64,000 bases of DNA from an uncultured bacterium (GTDB lineage: Bacteria > Spirochaetota > UBA4802 > UB4802): positions 1 to 64,000 of the forward strand of contig CALEUQ010000001.1 of the NCBI GenBank assembly GCA_937920495.1, read 5' to 3'. Positions 38,062 to 48,117 of the stretch are shown here, piece after piece (positions within the stretch are counted from its first letter, which is position 1; each line of letters starts with the position of its first letter). A program made the translations under genes and the position numbers. A model generated the notes under the pieces. That model did not search any database. It saw nothing but the letters and a program-made list of their open reading frames with translations, and was not told the origin of the DNA.

Positions 38062-39501
38062 TTAGAAGAGTTTTTTAAGCTTTTTGGTTGCTTTTTCCTT
38101 TGCTTTTTCAGTGCCTTTATCCACAGCTTTTTGTGTGGCTTCTTGAGCTTTTTCTTTAGCCTTTTCTTTTGCTACATCTGCCACATCACCGCCTAAATCT
38201 TTGATAACATCCATAAGCGATGGCAGTTTTGGCGCAACAAGCTTTGAGTTTGGTTTATCCATAGTGCCGGTTACAAGAAACTGCAGAAATACCTTTCCAT
38301 CTTTGTTGGTAAGATAGCCAAAAGCCTTTTGGGCAACTTTGTCGGGTTTTACATATTTTGCAACATCACCCTTGATGAGTTTGGACGCATTCTTTTCAAT
38401 GCCATTGTAAATGGATTTGTTATGTTTTTCATTGAGGGTCATGTCAACATCTGCGTTCACTGCTTTTGTATTGAGGTTTATATCAGCCTTGAAGTTGCCC
38501 GAGTAGTCATCGGTGCTGATCTTGCCATTGGTAATTTTTAACAATCCTCCCTTATACCAGATGTCAACATAGCCATTCTTCCATTTTACATCTTTTGCTA
38601 AAAAATCAAATTTTCCGGCATAATTTGCCAGTGTTTCATTGCTTTTTATTGCATCAAAAATCTGCAGGCCCGTCATTGTGCCGTAAGGGCTTCCGGCTTT
38701 TAGTGAAATTTCAGGATTTAAGATACGGGTTTTAAGATCAAATGGCTTTACCGTGCCACGAGATGCAAGTCCTATGTCAAATGATTCAACGCTGCCGCTA
38801 CTTGTCTTGCCTATGGTTTTGATACCTATGTCCAGTTTTAGTTTAACCTGGTTTTTCTTTGCAAGGTCTTTTGGGTCTATCTCAATATCATACACAAGCG
38901 CGTTGAGATTATACAGCTGTAGCGTCTGCTTCAGGGATTGATCAACAAAGGTAATCGCACCCTTTTCAATACCCACCTTGCCAGCGGTGATACTCACAGG
39001 CAATGTATCTACTGTTAAGGGTTTGGAAGGCTCTTCTTTTTTGATTTCTTCAACCTTCTTTTCTTCTTTGGATGGCTTTATTAAATCAGAAAAGTTGAAT
39101 GCTCCGTTTGGATAGCGTATAATGTTGATTTTTGGCCCCGACAATAAAAGCTCACGTAGTTCAAATTTACCCTGCAGTAAAGGCATAAACTTTAGCTTAA
39201 ATGTAAACGAATCAAGGCCAACAAAAAGATCACCCTTTTCAACAGGCTTTCCCTGTAGAGCTTGTAGCTGTTGAGCGGTCTTGAAGTTTGATATTGCAAC
39301 ACCCTTCACTTCAATACCGGAAACAACGCTGAATATGCTCACATCAATCTTTTCAATTGTGACATGGCGGTTAAGTGCCTTCTCCATCTGCTGGGCAATC
39401 ATATCTTTGGTAATAACCAGCATGAGTACGATGCTTGCGATAATTATCAGGGCAAGTACACTGCCTATAACTATCGCCACCCATTTCAGTATTTTTTTCA
39501 T
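38062..39501 (-). CDS. AsmA-family protein
   Basis: N-terminal TM; LNRHVTIEKIDVSIFS; FELRELLLSGPKINIIRYPNGAFNFSDL. Confidence 0.88.
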   Translation of the reverse strand: MKKILKWVAIVIGSVLALIIIASIVLMLVITKDMIAQQMEKALNRHVTIEKIDVSIFSVVSGIEVKGVAISNFKTAQQLQALQGKPVEKGDLFVGLDSFTFKLKFMPLLQGKFELRELLLSGPKINIIRYPNGAFNFSDLIKPSKEEKKVEEIKKEEPSKPLTVDTLPVSITAGKVGIEKGAITFVDQSLKQTLQLYNLNALVYDIEIDPKDLAKKNQVKLKLDIGIKTIGKTSSGSVESFDIGLASRGTVKPFDLKTRILNPEISLKAGSPYGTMTGLQIFDAIKSNETLANYAGKFDFLAKDVKWKNGYVDIWYKGGLLKITNGKISTDDYSGNFKADINLNTKAVNADVDMTLNEKHNKSIYNGIEKNASKLIKGDVAKYVKPDKVAQKAFGYLTNKDGKVFLQFLVTGTMDKPNSKLVAPKLPSLMDVIKDLGGDVADVAKEKAKEKAQEATQKAVDKGTEKAKEKATKKLKKLF

Positions 39502-39650
39502 TGATATCCTCCAAAAAATTAGTATAGTATCTTGAGATGAAAAGTTGTTGTATATAAATATAATTTGTTACAATTTATCATGTGTAGATTTATTATTGCC
39601 ACATGTATTAAAAAATCAATACAATTTTTGTGAGTTATTTATAAATAATA

Positions 39651-39735
39651 ACTAATAATTCATTAAGAATATTTTGTTAATAAATAGGGGTACTCTATGT
39701 TTATTATGTTCACAAATTTTAGTTAAGGAATAAAT
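39651..39735 (+). repeat. Intergenic repeat, copy C lacking the hairpin
   Basis: actaataatt...attttgttaataaat-aggggtactc-tatgtttattatgttcacaaattttagttaaggaataaatg: same flanks as copies A and B, with a 10-nt remnant in place of the hairpin. Confidence 0.8.
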
Positions 39736-39891
39736 GTTTATAAATAATAATTTTTCGTTTATTTTAGTTTTACTATTTTCTGGTAGGAGTACAATGCTTT
39801 TTTTCAAGCATCTTTTACACACTATATGGGACATGACCGGGATAAGTAGATATTTTGTAAAAGTTTAATACTGTGTTAACGGGAGCAGACA

Positions 39892-40926
39892 ATGAATGCG
39901 ATACAGGAATATATTTTGAATTTTATGCCAGCACTGTATTTTAGCCTATCTTTGATTGTTTTGTTAATTGTCAAAAGAATGCTATTTTCATTGCTCACCA
40001 AATGGGCTTCCAGTACAAGCTTTGATATTGATGATATTGTTGTTAACGCATTACGCAAGCCTTCATTTTTTATTGTTCTGGCCATCTCTATTCTTATTGC
40101 GTTTCAGTACACATCATTTTCTGAAAAGTGGCAGGTATTCATAACAAAGAGTGTAAATGTTATCATTATCTTTGCCTTTACTCTTGGTGTTGCTAATATT
40201 GGTGGGGCGTTATTGCAAAAATATGTAAGGTCAGCCAACATACCTCTGGCTCCAACCGGTTTAACGTATATTATCATCAAGGGTTTATTTGTACTTATAG
40301 GTGTTTTAATCATCCTCAATTACCTGGGCATATCGATAGCCCCCATACTCACAACCCTTGGTGTAGGGGGATTGGCGGTGGCTCTGGCGCTGCAGGACAC
40401 ACTGTCAAATCTTTTTGCGGGGATGCAGATTTTAATAGAGCGCTCGGTGCGAGTGGGGGATTTTGTAAAGATTGATGAAGGTATTGAAGGATATGTTGAG
40501 GATATCACCTGGCGCACTACACGAATACGCATGCTACCTAACAATATTGTGATAATACCCAACAGTAAAATGGCACAAAGCATGATAACCAATTTTTATC
40601 TTCCTATTCCTCATCTGGCGGTGCGAATTCCTGTAAGTGTAAGCTATAGCTCTGACCCCCAGCATGTTGAAGATGTGATGCTGGATGAGGTAAAAAAGGC
40701 TTCCGGTGAAATTAAAGAGCTCATTTTAGAGCCACAGCCAGTGGTGCGCTTTATTCCTGGGTTTGGCGATAGCTCACTGGATTTTACTTTAATTGTGTAT
40801 GTAAAGGAATATGCTGATCAGTTCCCCGTACAATCTGAACTGCGTAAGCGAATTTTCAACCGCTTCAAAAAAGAAGGCATTGAAATACCATTTCCCCAAA
40901 GGGTTGTTCATATTGTAAAAGAGTAA
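39892..40926 (+). CDS. Mechanosensitive ion channel (MscS family)
   Basis: LTTLGVGGLAVALALQDTLSNLFAGMQILIERSVRVGDFVKI. Confidence 0.95.
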   Translation: MNAIQEYILNFMPALYFSLSLIVLLIVKRMLFSLLTKWASSTSFDIDDIVVNALRKPSFFIVLAISILIAFQYTSFSEKWQVFITKSVNVIIIFAFTLGVANIGGALLQKYVRSANIPLAPTGLTYIIIKGLFVLIGVLIILNYLGISIAPILTTLGVGGLAVALALQDTLSNLFAGMQILIERSVRVGDFVKIDEGIEGYVEDITWRTTRIRMLPNNIVIIPNSKMAQSMITNFYLPIPHLAVRIPVSVSYSSDPQHVEDVMLDEVKKASGEIKELILEPQPVVRFIPGFGDSSLDFTLIVYVKEYADQFPVQSELRKRIFNRFKKEGIEIPFPQRVVHIVKE

Positions 40927-41049
40927 ACATTGTTGACATTTTTGTTTTGTTAAAGAATGATGTAACAGATGGTTTACATACATTTGTGTATGGTTACATG
41001 TATTCTATGGTACACATAGTACAAATGTTCATCTCTGGAGGAATTTTGA

Positions 41050-42408
41050 ATGAAATCAAAAATAGTTATTATACCAAGCTTTATTATATTAACAGTGTAT
41101 GCATTCTTTGCAGGCTGTAAATCTACCCATCATTACCAATTGGCACAATTTATAAGCCCTGCTACATGCGGCGGGTGTCATGATGAGATTTATGAGCAGT
41201 GGAAAAATTCAATGCATAACCTATCCCAGAAGGATATAATCTATAAAGAGTTTGCTGCGTTTTATGTAAATCAAATTAAAACGCAGGATCCTGTAAATAA
41301 AGATGAGCTTGAAGAAGCAGAAAGCTGTGTGAAGTGTCATATACCGGTAGGATTTATCACCGGTAAACCGGTAACAGTAACAGAAGAACTGGCAATGGAG
41401 AATGAATTGCCACAGATCACAAAAGAAGGAATTCAGTGTGATTATTGCCATGTCATAGTTGGTGCAAAGAAAACCTATAATGCACAGTTTACCTATAAGC
41501 CTGGTAATGGCGAGGCAGACCCCGGTGTAAAACGTGGTCCTTTTAAGGATTCAAATCCAGACTGGCATCAGGCTGCGTATTCTAAGTTTCATACACAATC
41601 AGCATTCTGCGGCACATGTCATGATGTGAAACATGTAGTTTACGGTACAAAATTAGAGACAACCTTTGAGGAATGGAGCAAGAGCCCTTACAACACTGGT
41701 GATGAAAAAACCACTGTTCCCTGCCAGGGATGCCATATGTATCACAGACCGGGTGTGCCGGCAACCGGATCCACACCGCGCCCCAATAATCCCGGTTTTG
41801 CAGCTTTTGGAGGCCCACAGCGTGACCACATTTTTACACATTATTTTGTGGGCGGTAACAGCGTAATACCGGGGCTGTATAATGATAAAATAAAAGCATC
41901 AATGGCAGAGGAGCGTTTGAAAAATGCAGCTACCCTGTTGATTGATGTACGCGACATTTCAACAGGTACTATCGCTATAACAGTAACAAATACCGGTGCC
42001 GGACACAAACTTCCAACCGGGCTTACCGATGTGAGGCAGATGTGGCTGGAGATAGTTATCCTGAATCAATATGGCAAAGAGGTTTTTGCAATAGGGAAAG
42101 CTGATACAAAGGGCTATCTGCCTGATAACACTATAATCTTTAAAACAGTTTTTGGCGATGGCACAGGGAAGCCAGTTGCAAACATTGCAAAAGCAAAGGA
42201 GATCCTTTTTGATAATCGTATTCTTCCTAAAGAATCCGTTACCAACACCATCATACTGCCTAAAGGCTTGAAAGGCAAATATACTATACAGACAAGATTA
42301 CTGTACCGTTTGGCCGATCAGAAAGCAGTGGATGAGGTGATGAAGGATAAAGCTATAAAATTGCCTGTTATTGAGATGGCAACAGCCAGAAAAGAGATAG
42401 TGCTGTAA
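41050..42408 (+). CDS. Pentaheme c-type cytochrome lipoprotein
   Basis: CGGCH, CVKCH, CDYCH, CGTCH, CQGCH; lipobox-like FFAGC. Confidence 0.9.
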   Translation: MKSKIVIIPSFIILTVYAFFAGCKSTHHYQLAQFISPATCGGCHDEIYEQWKNSMHNLSQKDIIYKEFAAFYVNQIKTQDPVNKDELEEAESCVKCHIPVGFITGKPVTVTEELAMENELPQITKEGIQCDYCHVIVGAKKTYNAQFTYKPGNGEADPGVKRGPFKDSNPDWHQAAYSKFHTQSAFCGTCHDVKHVVYGTKLETTFEEWSKSPYNTGDEKTTVPCQGCHMYHRPGVPATGSTPRPNNPGFAAFGGPQRDHIFTHYFVGGNSVIPGLYNDKIKASMAEERLKNAATLLIDVRDISTGTIAITVTNTGAGHKLPTGLTDVRQMWLEIVILNQYGKEVFAIGKADTKGYLPDNTIIFKTVFGDGTGKPVANIAKAKEILFDNRILPKESVTNTIILPKGLKGKYTIQTRLLYRLADQKAVDEVMKDKAIKLPVIEMATARKEIVL

Positions 42409-42414
42409 GGTATT

Positions 42415-43026
42415 GTGTTTACAATAAAGGCTCACAATATTTCAAAACGCTATACGTACAGATTGTTCAGCAATATTTCCTTTACCGTATCAACGGGCCA
42501 GTCCATTGCAATAGTGGGACCCAATGGTAGCGGAAAATCAACATTGCTGAAGATTATAGGGAGTATTGTGTTCCCTGATACTGGTAGTGTAGAATACTTT
42601 AACCATCAGGATGCTATCCCTGCAGGTAATGTTTTTCATTATACAGGGATTGTGGCTCCCTACATACAGTGCTACAATCAGCTTACTTTAACCGAAAATA
42701 TTAATTTTGCTTTTGGTGCTGTAACACAAGACGCCATCACGCTTATAAAGCGTTTGGATTTATATCAGCACAAAGACAGGATGCTTCATACGTATTCTAC
42801 GGGGATGCTGCAGCGCGCTAAGATTGCAATGGCATTGTTAAAAAAGCCGCCAGTGCTGTTGCTGGATGAACCAGGATCAAACATGGATGAATACGGACGC
42901 ACGATTCTCTTTGAGATAATAAAAGAAATAAGTTCCCACACTGCTATTGTTGTGGCAACAAATGATAGCAGGGAAGCAAACATTTGCCAGAGGAGTATTA
43001 ATCTTGCTACCAGCGTTGTTGCGTAA
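42415..43026 (+). CDS. ccmA: Heme-exporter-type ABC ATPase CcmA
   Basis: GPNGSGKSTLLK, YSTGMLQRAKIAMALLKKPPVLLLDEP; immediately upstream of ccmB-like and ccmC-F. Confidence 0.85.
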   Translation: MFTIKAHNISKRYTYRLFSNISFTVSTGQSIAIVGPNGSGKSTLLKIIGSIVFPDTGSVEYFNHQDAIPAGNVFHYTGIVAPYIQCYNQLTLTENINFAFGAVTQDAITLIKRLDLYQHKDRMLHTYSTGMLQRAKIAMALLKKPPVLLLDEPGSNMDEYGRTILFEIIKEISSHTAIVVATNDSREANICQRSINLATSVVA

Positions 43027-43663
43027 TATTGTTAAAGACGTGCGTATAGAATTCAGAAGCAGGATCGTCATCTCGCTGATAGTATCGTTTTGTGTCATTG
43101 TGACTGTATCTATAGGCTTTGCGTCAGGCGGTATGATTGAAAGCCCCATGGTGCATTCTGTACTTTTGTGGGTTATTATATTTTTTTCAGGAATGAACAG
43201 CTCTCATATCTTTTATCGAGAAATAGAAGAAAATACCGCACTGTTTAACCTTATGTATTACAGCCCGGAAAGCATATTTGTAGCAAAGCTTTTTGTAAAT
43301 TGCAGTATTATGTTTGCAGTTTCAATTATAGTTGGTGTGCTGTATCTGTTTGTTATGGATGTTGTGGTCTATCATCCATTGAGTTATGCATCCATGTTGC
43401 TTTCAGGAAGTTTATCACTGGCTGTATGTACCACCATCATTGCTGCAATAGCAGCTGTGGCACAAGCCCGTGGAGGACTTTTTGCAATATTATCATTTCC
43501 CATCACTCTGCCAGTTATTACAGTGGTGATAAAAACTACAGCACAGAGTTTTTTGGCCGTGATTTTTTCCCCTTTTAGCGCTATACTTTTTCTGCTTGCA
43601 TTTTCATCATTGCTTGGAGTGGTATCGTATATACTGTTTCCCTATATATGGCGAGAGTTTTAA
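43004..43663 (+). CDS. ccmB: Heme exporter permease CcmB
   Basis: KDVRIEFRSRIVISLIVSFCVIVTVSIGFASG, multi-TM. TTG start tentative. Confidence 0.8.
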   Translation: MLPALLRNIVKDVRIEFRSRIVISLIVSFCVIVTVSIGFASGGMIESPMVHSVLLWVIIFFSGMNSSHIFYREIEENTALFNLMYYSPESIFVAKLFVNCSIMFAVSIIVGVLYLFVMDVVVYHPLSYASMLLSGSLSLAVCTTIIAAIAAVAQARGGLFAILSFPITLPVITVVIKTTAQSFLAVIFSPFSAILFLLAFSSLLGVVSYILFPYIWREF

Positions 43664-43838
43664 TATTGTTGCCTGACAGTGGATTCTTCCTGATTGTTAT
43701 TCAGGTGCCTGAATGGTTGAAAACAGGAAAATGTTCACAAATTAAGTTTATTTTTCAATAGTAATTACGATTTTACACCTATTAGATGTGGATAAAACCA
43801 GATTGTGATTTAGAATTGTAAATGTAAAAATGCAAGGT

Positions 43839-43970
43839 TTTGCCGTTCACGGATGTACGGCAAATCGGGATGCGGGCATGGACCTGAACGGAAGCTATTC
43901 TGCAGTCCACAGTGGAAGGAGTTATATATAGCAAGTGAGGCACGCCGCCATATGATGCGCACTTAGGGGT
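43839..43970 (+). other. Candidate structured element between ccmB and ccmC
   Basis: TTTGCCGT (43839-43846)/ACGGCAAA (43857-43864) stem plus TGGA-CTG/CAG-TCCA pairing around 43879-43909; locally G-rich. Confidence 0.35.
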
Positions 43971-44002
43971 AAAAAAACAAATTATGTTATTTGGAGATCT
44001 AA

Positions 44003-44656
44003 ATGATTCTTATTCTGATTGATGCAGTGTTAATGCTTCTGTCATTGTATCTTATTTTTTTATGGGTACCGCCTGCTGCAATACTTGGCCATACAAGCAG
44101 AATACTGTACCTGCATGTACCGCTGGCCTGGGTAGCAACGCTTGCCTTTATTGTTGCGGGCATTGCTTCCATTCAGTATATTCGTAAAAATGAAGTACAG
44201 TGTAGATATTATGCACATAGCTCTGTGCATATTGGATTTTTTTTTAGCGTGCTCACAGTACTCACAGGTTCACTGTGGGCAAAGGTCATGTGGGGGAGTT
44301 TCTGGAACTGGGACCCGCGTGAAACGTCAATCACTCTGTTATTACTGATATATCTTGCGTATTTCAGCCTTCATCAGATTGTGCACAGAAGCCCTCAAGG
44401 TGCAATGCTTGAAAGTGTATATCTGGTCATAGCACTTGTTGCAGCACCATTTTTGATATTTGTTGCACCGCGTCTGTATCCTTCACTGCATCCTGACACT
44501 GTGATTAATACACAGGGGACAATACTTCTGGATAATGAAATGAGGATGGTGTTGCTGGTGTCGGTGATAGCATTTACGCTTTTATATATTATTCTGCTTG
44601 GACTTTTGCTAAAAATTCATAAGCTGGAAAATTCTTTACGCGAGGATGTATCATGA
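44003..44656 (+). CDS. ccmC: Cytochrome c biogenesis protein CcmC
   Basis: LHVPLAWVA, GSLWAKVMWGSFWNWDPRETSITLLLLIYLAYF (WWD motif). Confidence 0.93.
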   Translation: MILILIDAVLMLLSLYLIFLWVPPAAILGHTSRILYLHVPLAWVATLAFIVAGIASIQYIRKNEVQCRYYAHSSVHIGFFFSVLTVLTGSLWAKVMWGSFWNWDPRETSITLLLLIYLAYFSLHQIVHRSPQGAMLESVYLVIALVAAPFLIFVAPRLYPSLHPDTVINTQGTILLDNEMRMVLLVSVIAFTLLYIILLGLLLKIHKLENSLREDVS

Positions 44657-44823
44657 AGCTACTTTTTTTGGTAACTATCGCCCAAACAATAACACAAAAT
44701 AACAGTAATACTTTAGTGTTGTTCTGGGTATCAGCGGTGGTGTGGATTGGGATTGTGTGCTACCTGGTGTTGCTTTACACTAAAGTAAAAAAATTAGAAA
44801 AGAGGATAAATGAAAAAAAGTAA
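44653..44823 (+). CDS. CcmD-like small membrane protein (not in ORF track)
   Basis: MKLLFLVTIAQTITQNNSNTLVLFWVSAVVWIGIVCYLVLLYTKVKKLEKRINEKK*: 56 aa, one TM plus basic tail; overlaps ccmC (ATGA) and ccmE. Confidence 0.75.
   Translation: MKLLFLVTIAQTITQNNSNTLVLFWVSAVVWIGIVCYLVLLYTKVKKLEKRINEKK
44671..44682 (-). repeat. GGCGATAGTTAC motif
   Basis: gtaactatcgcc. Confidence 0.9.
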
Positions 44824-45178
44824 AATAATTGTTATTATAATAATTGGCGCATGTGCGCTTGTGGCACTCTTTTCCTTTAAAGGGCTTTTAACGCCGTATG
44901 TGCCGTTTGATGAGGCAAAAAGAAGCGGGTATGTTCAGGTACTGGGCAATCTGGTAAAAGGGGTGCCGGTTCAGAATACTGCTGACGGGTTTATATTCAT
45001 CATTGAGGATGATAACAAAAATCGTATGACGGTGATGCACAGAGGTTCAAAGCCACTCAACTTTGAGCATGCGACAGGTGTGGTGGCAATAGGAACGTAC
45101 AACGGCAGTACACACATATTTGAAGCAGATAAAATATTAGTCAAATGCCCTTCCAAATACAGCAAGGAGAATAAATAA
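44810..45178 (+). CDS. ccmE: Cytochrome c maturation protein CcmE, CXXXY variant
   Basis: N-terminal TM, YVQVLGNLVKG, C-terminal ILVKCPSKY in place of HxxxY; position between ccmC/D and ccmF. Confidence 0.88.
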   Translation: MKKSKIIVIIIIGACALVALFSFKGLLTPYVPFDEAKRSGYVQVLGNLVKGVPVQNTADGFIFIIEDDNKNRMTVMHRGSKPLNFEHATGVVAIGTYNGSTHIFEADKILVKCPSKYSKENK

Positions 45179-47331
45179 TGAATCTGCTCTATTACCTTCC
45201 ATGGCTTTGTGCAGTGATGGTAGTTGCATCTGTTATTGTTGCGGTTCAATCGTTTAAGAACGACAATCTTTTAAAGATTGCTCGGTATATATATTATGGT
45301 GCCACTGCTGTGGCGGGCATCATGCTTGTTGCAGTTACCATTGCCTTTATTACCAATCAATTTCAATTTGCGTATGTGTACAACTATTCTTCCACTGAGT
45401 TGCCGCTTGCCTATCGCATAGCTGCGGTGTGGGCAGGGCAGCAAGGCTCATTTTTGCTGTGGACTTTTTTGGTAATGCTAACGGTAGTGCTGGCATTGCG
45501 CTATCAAACACAGTATGCACAAAGCTTTGTAACACTGGCAGGGCTTGTGACGCTGGTATTTATCATACATTGTCTGCACAATAATCCATTTGCGTATGTA
45601 TGGGATAGTGTCAAAGACGTGGTGAGCGGTGTAAAACCTGAAAATGGCCAGGGATTAAATCCGCTTCTACAGGATTTCTGGATGGTGATACATCCACCTG
45701 TGCTCTTTGCCGGCTATGCACTGGCAACAGTGCCGTATATATATGCGATGATTGCTCTTGTGTACAATGATTATTCGGTGATGACTGCAGGCTACCGCTT
45801 TGTTGTTGCCACAGTGCTTGCATTGGGGGCTGGTATATTTTTAGGGGGGTACTGGGCGTACAAGGTGCTGGGCTGGGGCGGCTACTGGGGATGGGACCCT
45901 GTTGAAAATGCGTCGCTTATTCCCTGGCTTGCGGGGCTATCCCTTATGCATGGTTTGATTATACAAAAAAGGAAGCAGGCACTTGTACGGTTTAATATAA
46001 TAATGGCGATAGTTACCTTTGTAATGGTTATCTTTGGGACATTTTTAACACGCAGCGGAGTCCTTTCTGATTTCTCGGTGCATTCATTTGGTGGTGCGGG
46101 TAATTTTACTGACCTGCTGCTTTTTATGGTAACAGTTATCCTCACAGGTATAGTATTGCTGGTATACCGAAGAGATGCAGCAACAGGAAAACCATTAGAT
46201 AATACATTGTTTGCAAAAGAGAATGTAATGATATATGGTATTGCTGCTTTGCTATTCTTTGCACTGTTTGTGATGATTGGTACCTGTATGCCTATCATCA
46301 CAGGTTTCTTTGGGCAGGCGTCCACAGTACAGGAGTCGTATTACGCAAGTATATCAAGGCCAATTGGTTTTCTTATTATAATATTATTGTTGCTTGCACC
46401 ATTTACAAAACGGCCATCTGTAAGGGTGGTACTTATAACAGGTACTATCGCCCTTGCAGTATCCCTGCTTGTATTTATGGGGCAACCATTTGTACCTGCT
46501 ACGTTTATTTTGATGATGCTTTCCTTTGCTGTGGTGCTGACCAATAGTAAAGGTATAGTAGCGCACATACCATTGAGTGTGTCAGCGCGTATAGCGCATT
46601 GTGGTGTGGCATTGCTTGTTGTTGGGATCATTACGTCACACACACAATCGGTTGAGTATCACGCCGAAGTAACGCAGAACGAAAAAAAGACATTATATCC
46701 AGTCACACTGCAACTTGTAGGCATGAGTGATGGTGTTAAAAATGCCATTGTGTTTAACTATGAATATTACAACACTTCCAGGATTATACAAACGCCATAT
46801 TTTATTGACACACGCACCAATCAGCTCTTCAGGGAACCGTATATTGATTATAACCTTCATTATGATGTGTATATTTCCCCTGTTGAATATATATCCGGTA
46901 AGGATAGATTAACTCAGATTATGCTTAAGAAAGGAGAGGTGCGATCATTTAATGATGTCACAGTTCGTTTTGATGGGTTTGATGTTGACCGCATGACCAT
47001 GATGCAGGGAAATGCTACAATCTATGCACTGTGCACCGTGAAGTATCAGGGCAGGGAGTACGCACTGCGTCCGGGCGTCATGTTTGATGGCAACAGGCGA
47101 AATAGCGTACCCACAGTGCTGCCGGGTACAACACGAGCAATTTCATTGCTGGATTTTGATATACAGGAAAAGATTATAGTGTTGCATATCGATGCACCTG
47201 CAGGTGCTACTGTGCCGCCTGATTCAGCAATAGTTGATATCTCGTTTAAACGGCTGATATGGCTGGTGTGGTTAGGTACGGTAGTAATAGCGATAGGCAT
47301 TGCACTACCGCTTTCAAAGAAAAAATGGTAA
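45178..47331 (+). CDS. ccmF: Heme lyase subunit CcmF
   Basis: AGQQGSFLLWTF, HPPVLFAGYA, GWGGYWGWDPVENASLIPWLAG, GTFLTRSGVLSDFSVHSFG. Confidence 0.96.
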   Translation: MNLLYYLPWLCAVMVVASVIVAVQSFKNDNLLKIARYIYYGATAVAGIMLVAVTIAFITNQFQFAYVYNYSSTELPLAYRIAAVWAGQQGSFLLWTFLVMLTVVLALRYQTQYAQSFVTLAGLVTLVFIIHCLHNNPFAYVWDSVKDVVSGVKPENGQGLNPLLQDFWMVIHPPVLFAGYALATVPYIYAMIALVYNDYSVMTAGYRFVVATVLALGAGIFLGGYWAYKVLGWGGYWGWDPVENASLIPWLAGLSLMHGLIIQKRKQALVRFNIIMAIVTFVMVIFGTFLTRSGVLSDFSVHSFGGAGNFTDLLLFMVTVILTGIVLLVYRRDAATGKPLDNTLFAKENVMIYGIAALLFFALFVMIGTCMPIITGFFGQASTVQESYYASISRPIGFLIIILLLLAPFTKRPSVRVVLITGTIALAVSLLVFMGQPFVPATFILMMLSFAVVLTNSKGIVAHIPLSVSARIAHCGVALLVVGIITSHTQSVEYHAEVTQNEKKTLYPVTLQLVGMSDGVKNAIVFNYEYYNTSRIIQTPYFIDTRTNQLFREPYIDYNLHYDVYISPVEYISGKDRLTQIMLKKGEVRSFNDVTVRFDGFDVDRMTMMQGNATIYALCTVKYQGREYALRPGVMFDGNRRNSVPTVLPGTTRAISLLDFDIQEKIIVLHIDAPAGATVPPDSAIVDISFKRLIWLVWLGTVVIAIGIALPLSKKKW
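46005..46016 (+). repeat. GGCGATAGTTAC motif
   Basis: Exact 12-mer. Confidence 0.9.
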
Positions 47332-47372
47332 ACTTATTATAAATAACGTAGTAACACCATCGTGGATTGGAT

Positions 47373-47825
47373 ATGAAAGAGGAAAAAGAAATAATTCAGA
47401 ATAAAAAAGCTCGCTTTGAATATGAGATACTTGATACCTTTGAAGCAGGTATTGTATTGAAAGGTACTGAGGTTAAATCAATTCGACAGAAAAAAGTCAG
47501 TATACAGGATTCGTATGCCCGTATCAAGGATGGCGAGGCATTTTTGTATGGTATGAATATATCGCAGTACGAAGCAGGAAATATATTTAACCATGACCCG
47601 TTGCGCGTGCGAAAACTTTTGCTGCACAAACAGGAGATAAAGCGCCTGACGGGCAAGCAGCAGGAAAAGGGGCTGACGCTTGTACCCCTTAAGTTGTACT
47701 GGAAAAATGGCAAGGTCAAAGTGCTGTTGGGTCTTGCTAAAGGAAAGACACAGTATGATAAGCGCCATGATATAAAAAAGCGCGATGCTGACAGAGAATT
47801 GCAACGTTATAAACGTATGCGATGA
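47373..47825 (+). CDS. smpB: SsrA-binding protein SmpB
   Basis: [52 protein letters not shown]. Confidence 0.97.
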   Translation: MKEEKEIIQNKKARFEYEILDTFEAGIVLKGTEVKSIRQKKVSIQDSYARIKDGEAFLYGMNISQYEAGNIFNHDPLRVRKLLLHKQEIKRLTGKQQEKGLTLVPLKLYWKNGKVKVLLGLAKGKTQYDKRHDIKKRDADRELQRYKRMR

Positions 47826-47826
47826 T

Positions 47827-48117
47827 TTAAGAATACACTGCCATAGATTCAATTTTTTTAGCTATCTCTTTGAAGCGCTCAGCTATTATTTTTGTATCCT
47901 TCCCTTTCTTGAGCTGGCGGGCTGCAATAAGCTTTAGCACCTTCATTATTGAATCATAATCAGGCCTTTCAAAATTGCCGCCTGCAATAATAAAAAGTTC
48001 ATGTAATAATTCTGTGGCCTTTGTAAGGCTGTCTGGTTCAGATTCAAAGATATTATGTGCAACACATTGTGCAATCTCATTTTTAATTGCCTGTGCATCA
48101 TATTCTCGCAATAGCAT
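47827..48117 (-). CDS. Small hypothetical helical protein
   Basis: 96 aa, no recognised motif. Confidence 0.5.
   Translation of the reverse strand: MLLREYDAQAIKNEIAQCVAHNIFESEPDSLTKATELLHELFIIAGGNFERPDYDSIMKVLKLIAARQLKKGKDTKIIAERFKEIAKKIESMAVYS

Noticed and set aside
42947-43003. Upstream extension of ccmB to 42947
   Set aside because: Would overlap ccmA by 80 bp and adds non-conserved residues; a start near 43004 is more plausible.
45882-46643. Antisense ORFs of 147 and 100 aa in ccmF
   Set aside because: Shadow frames of the conserved CcmF coding sequence.
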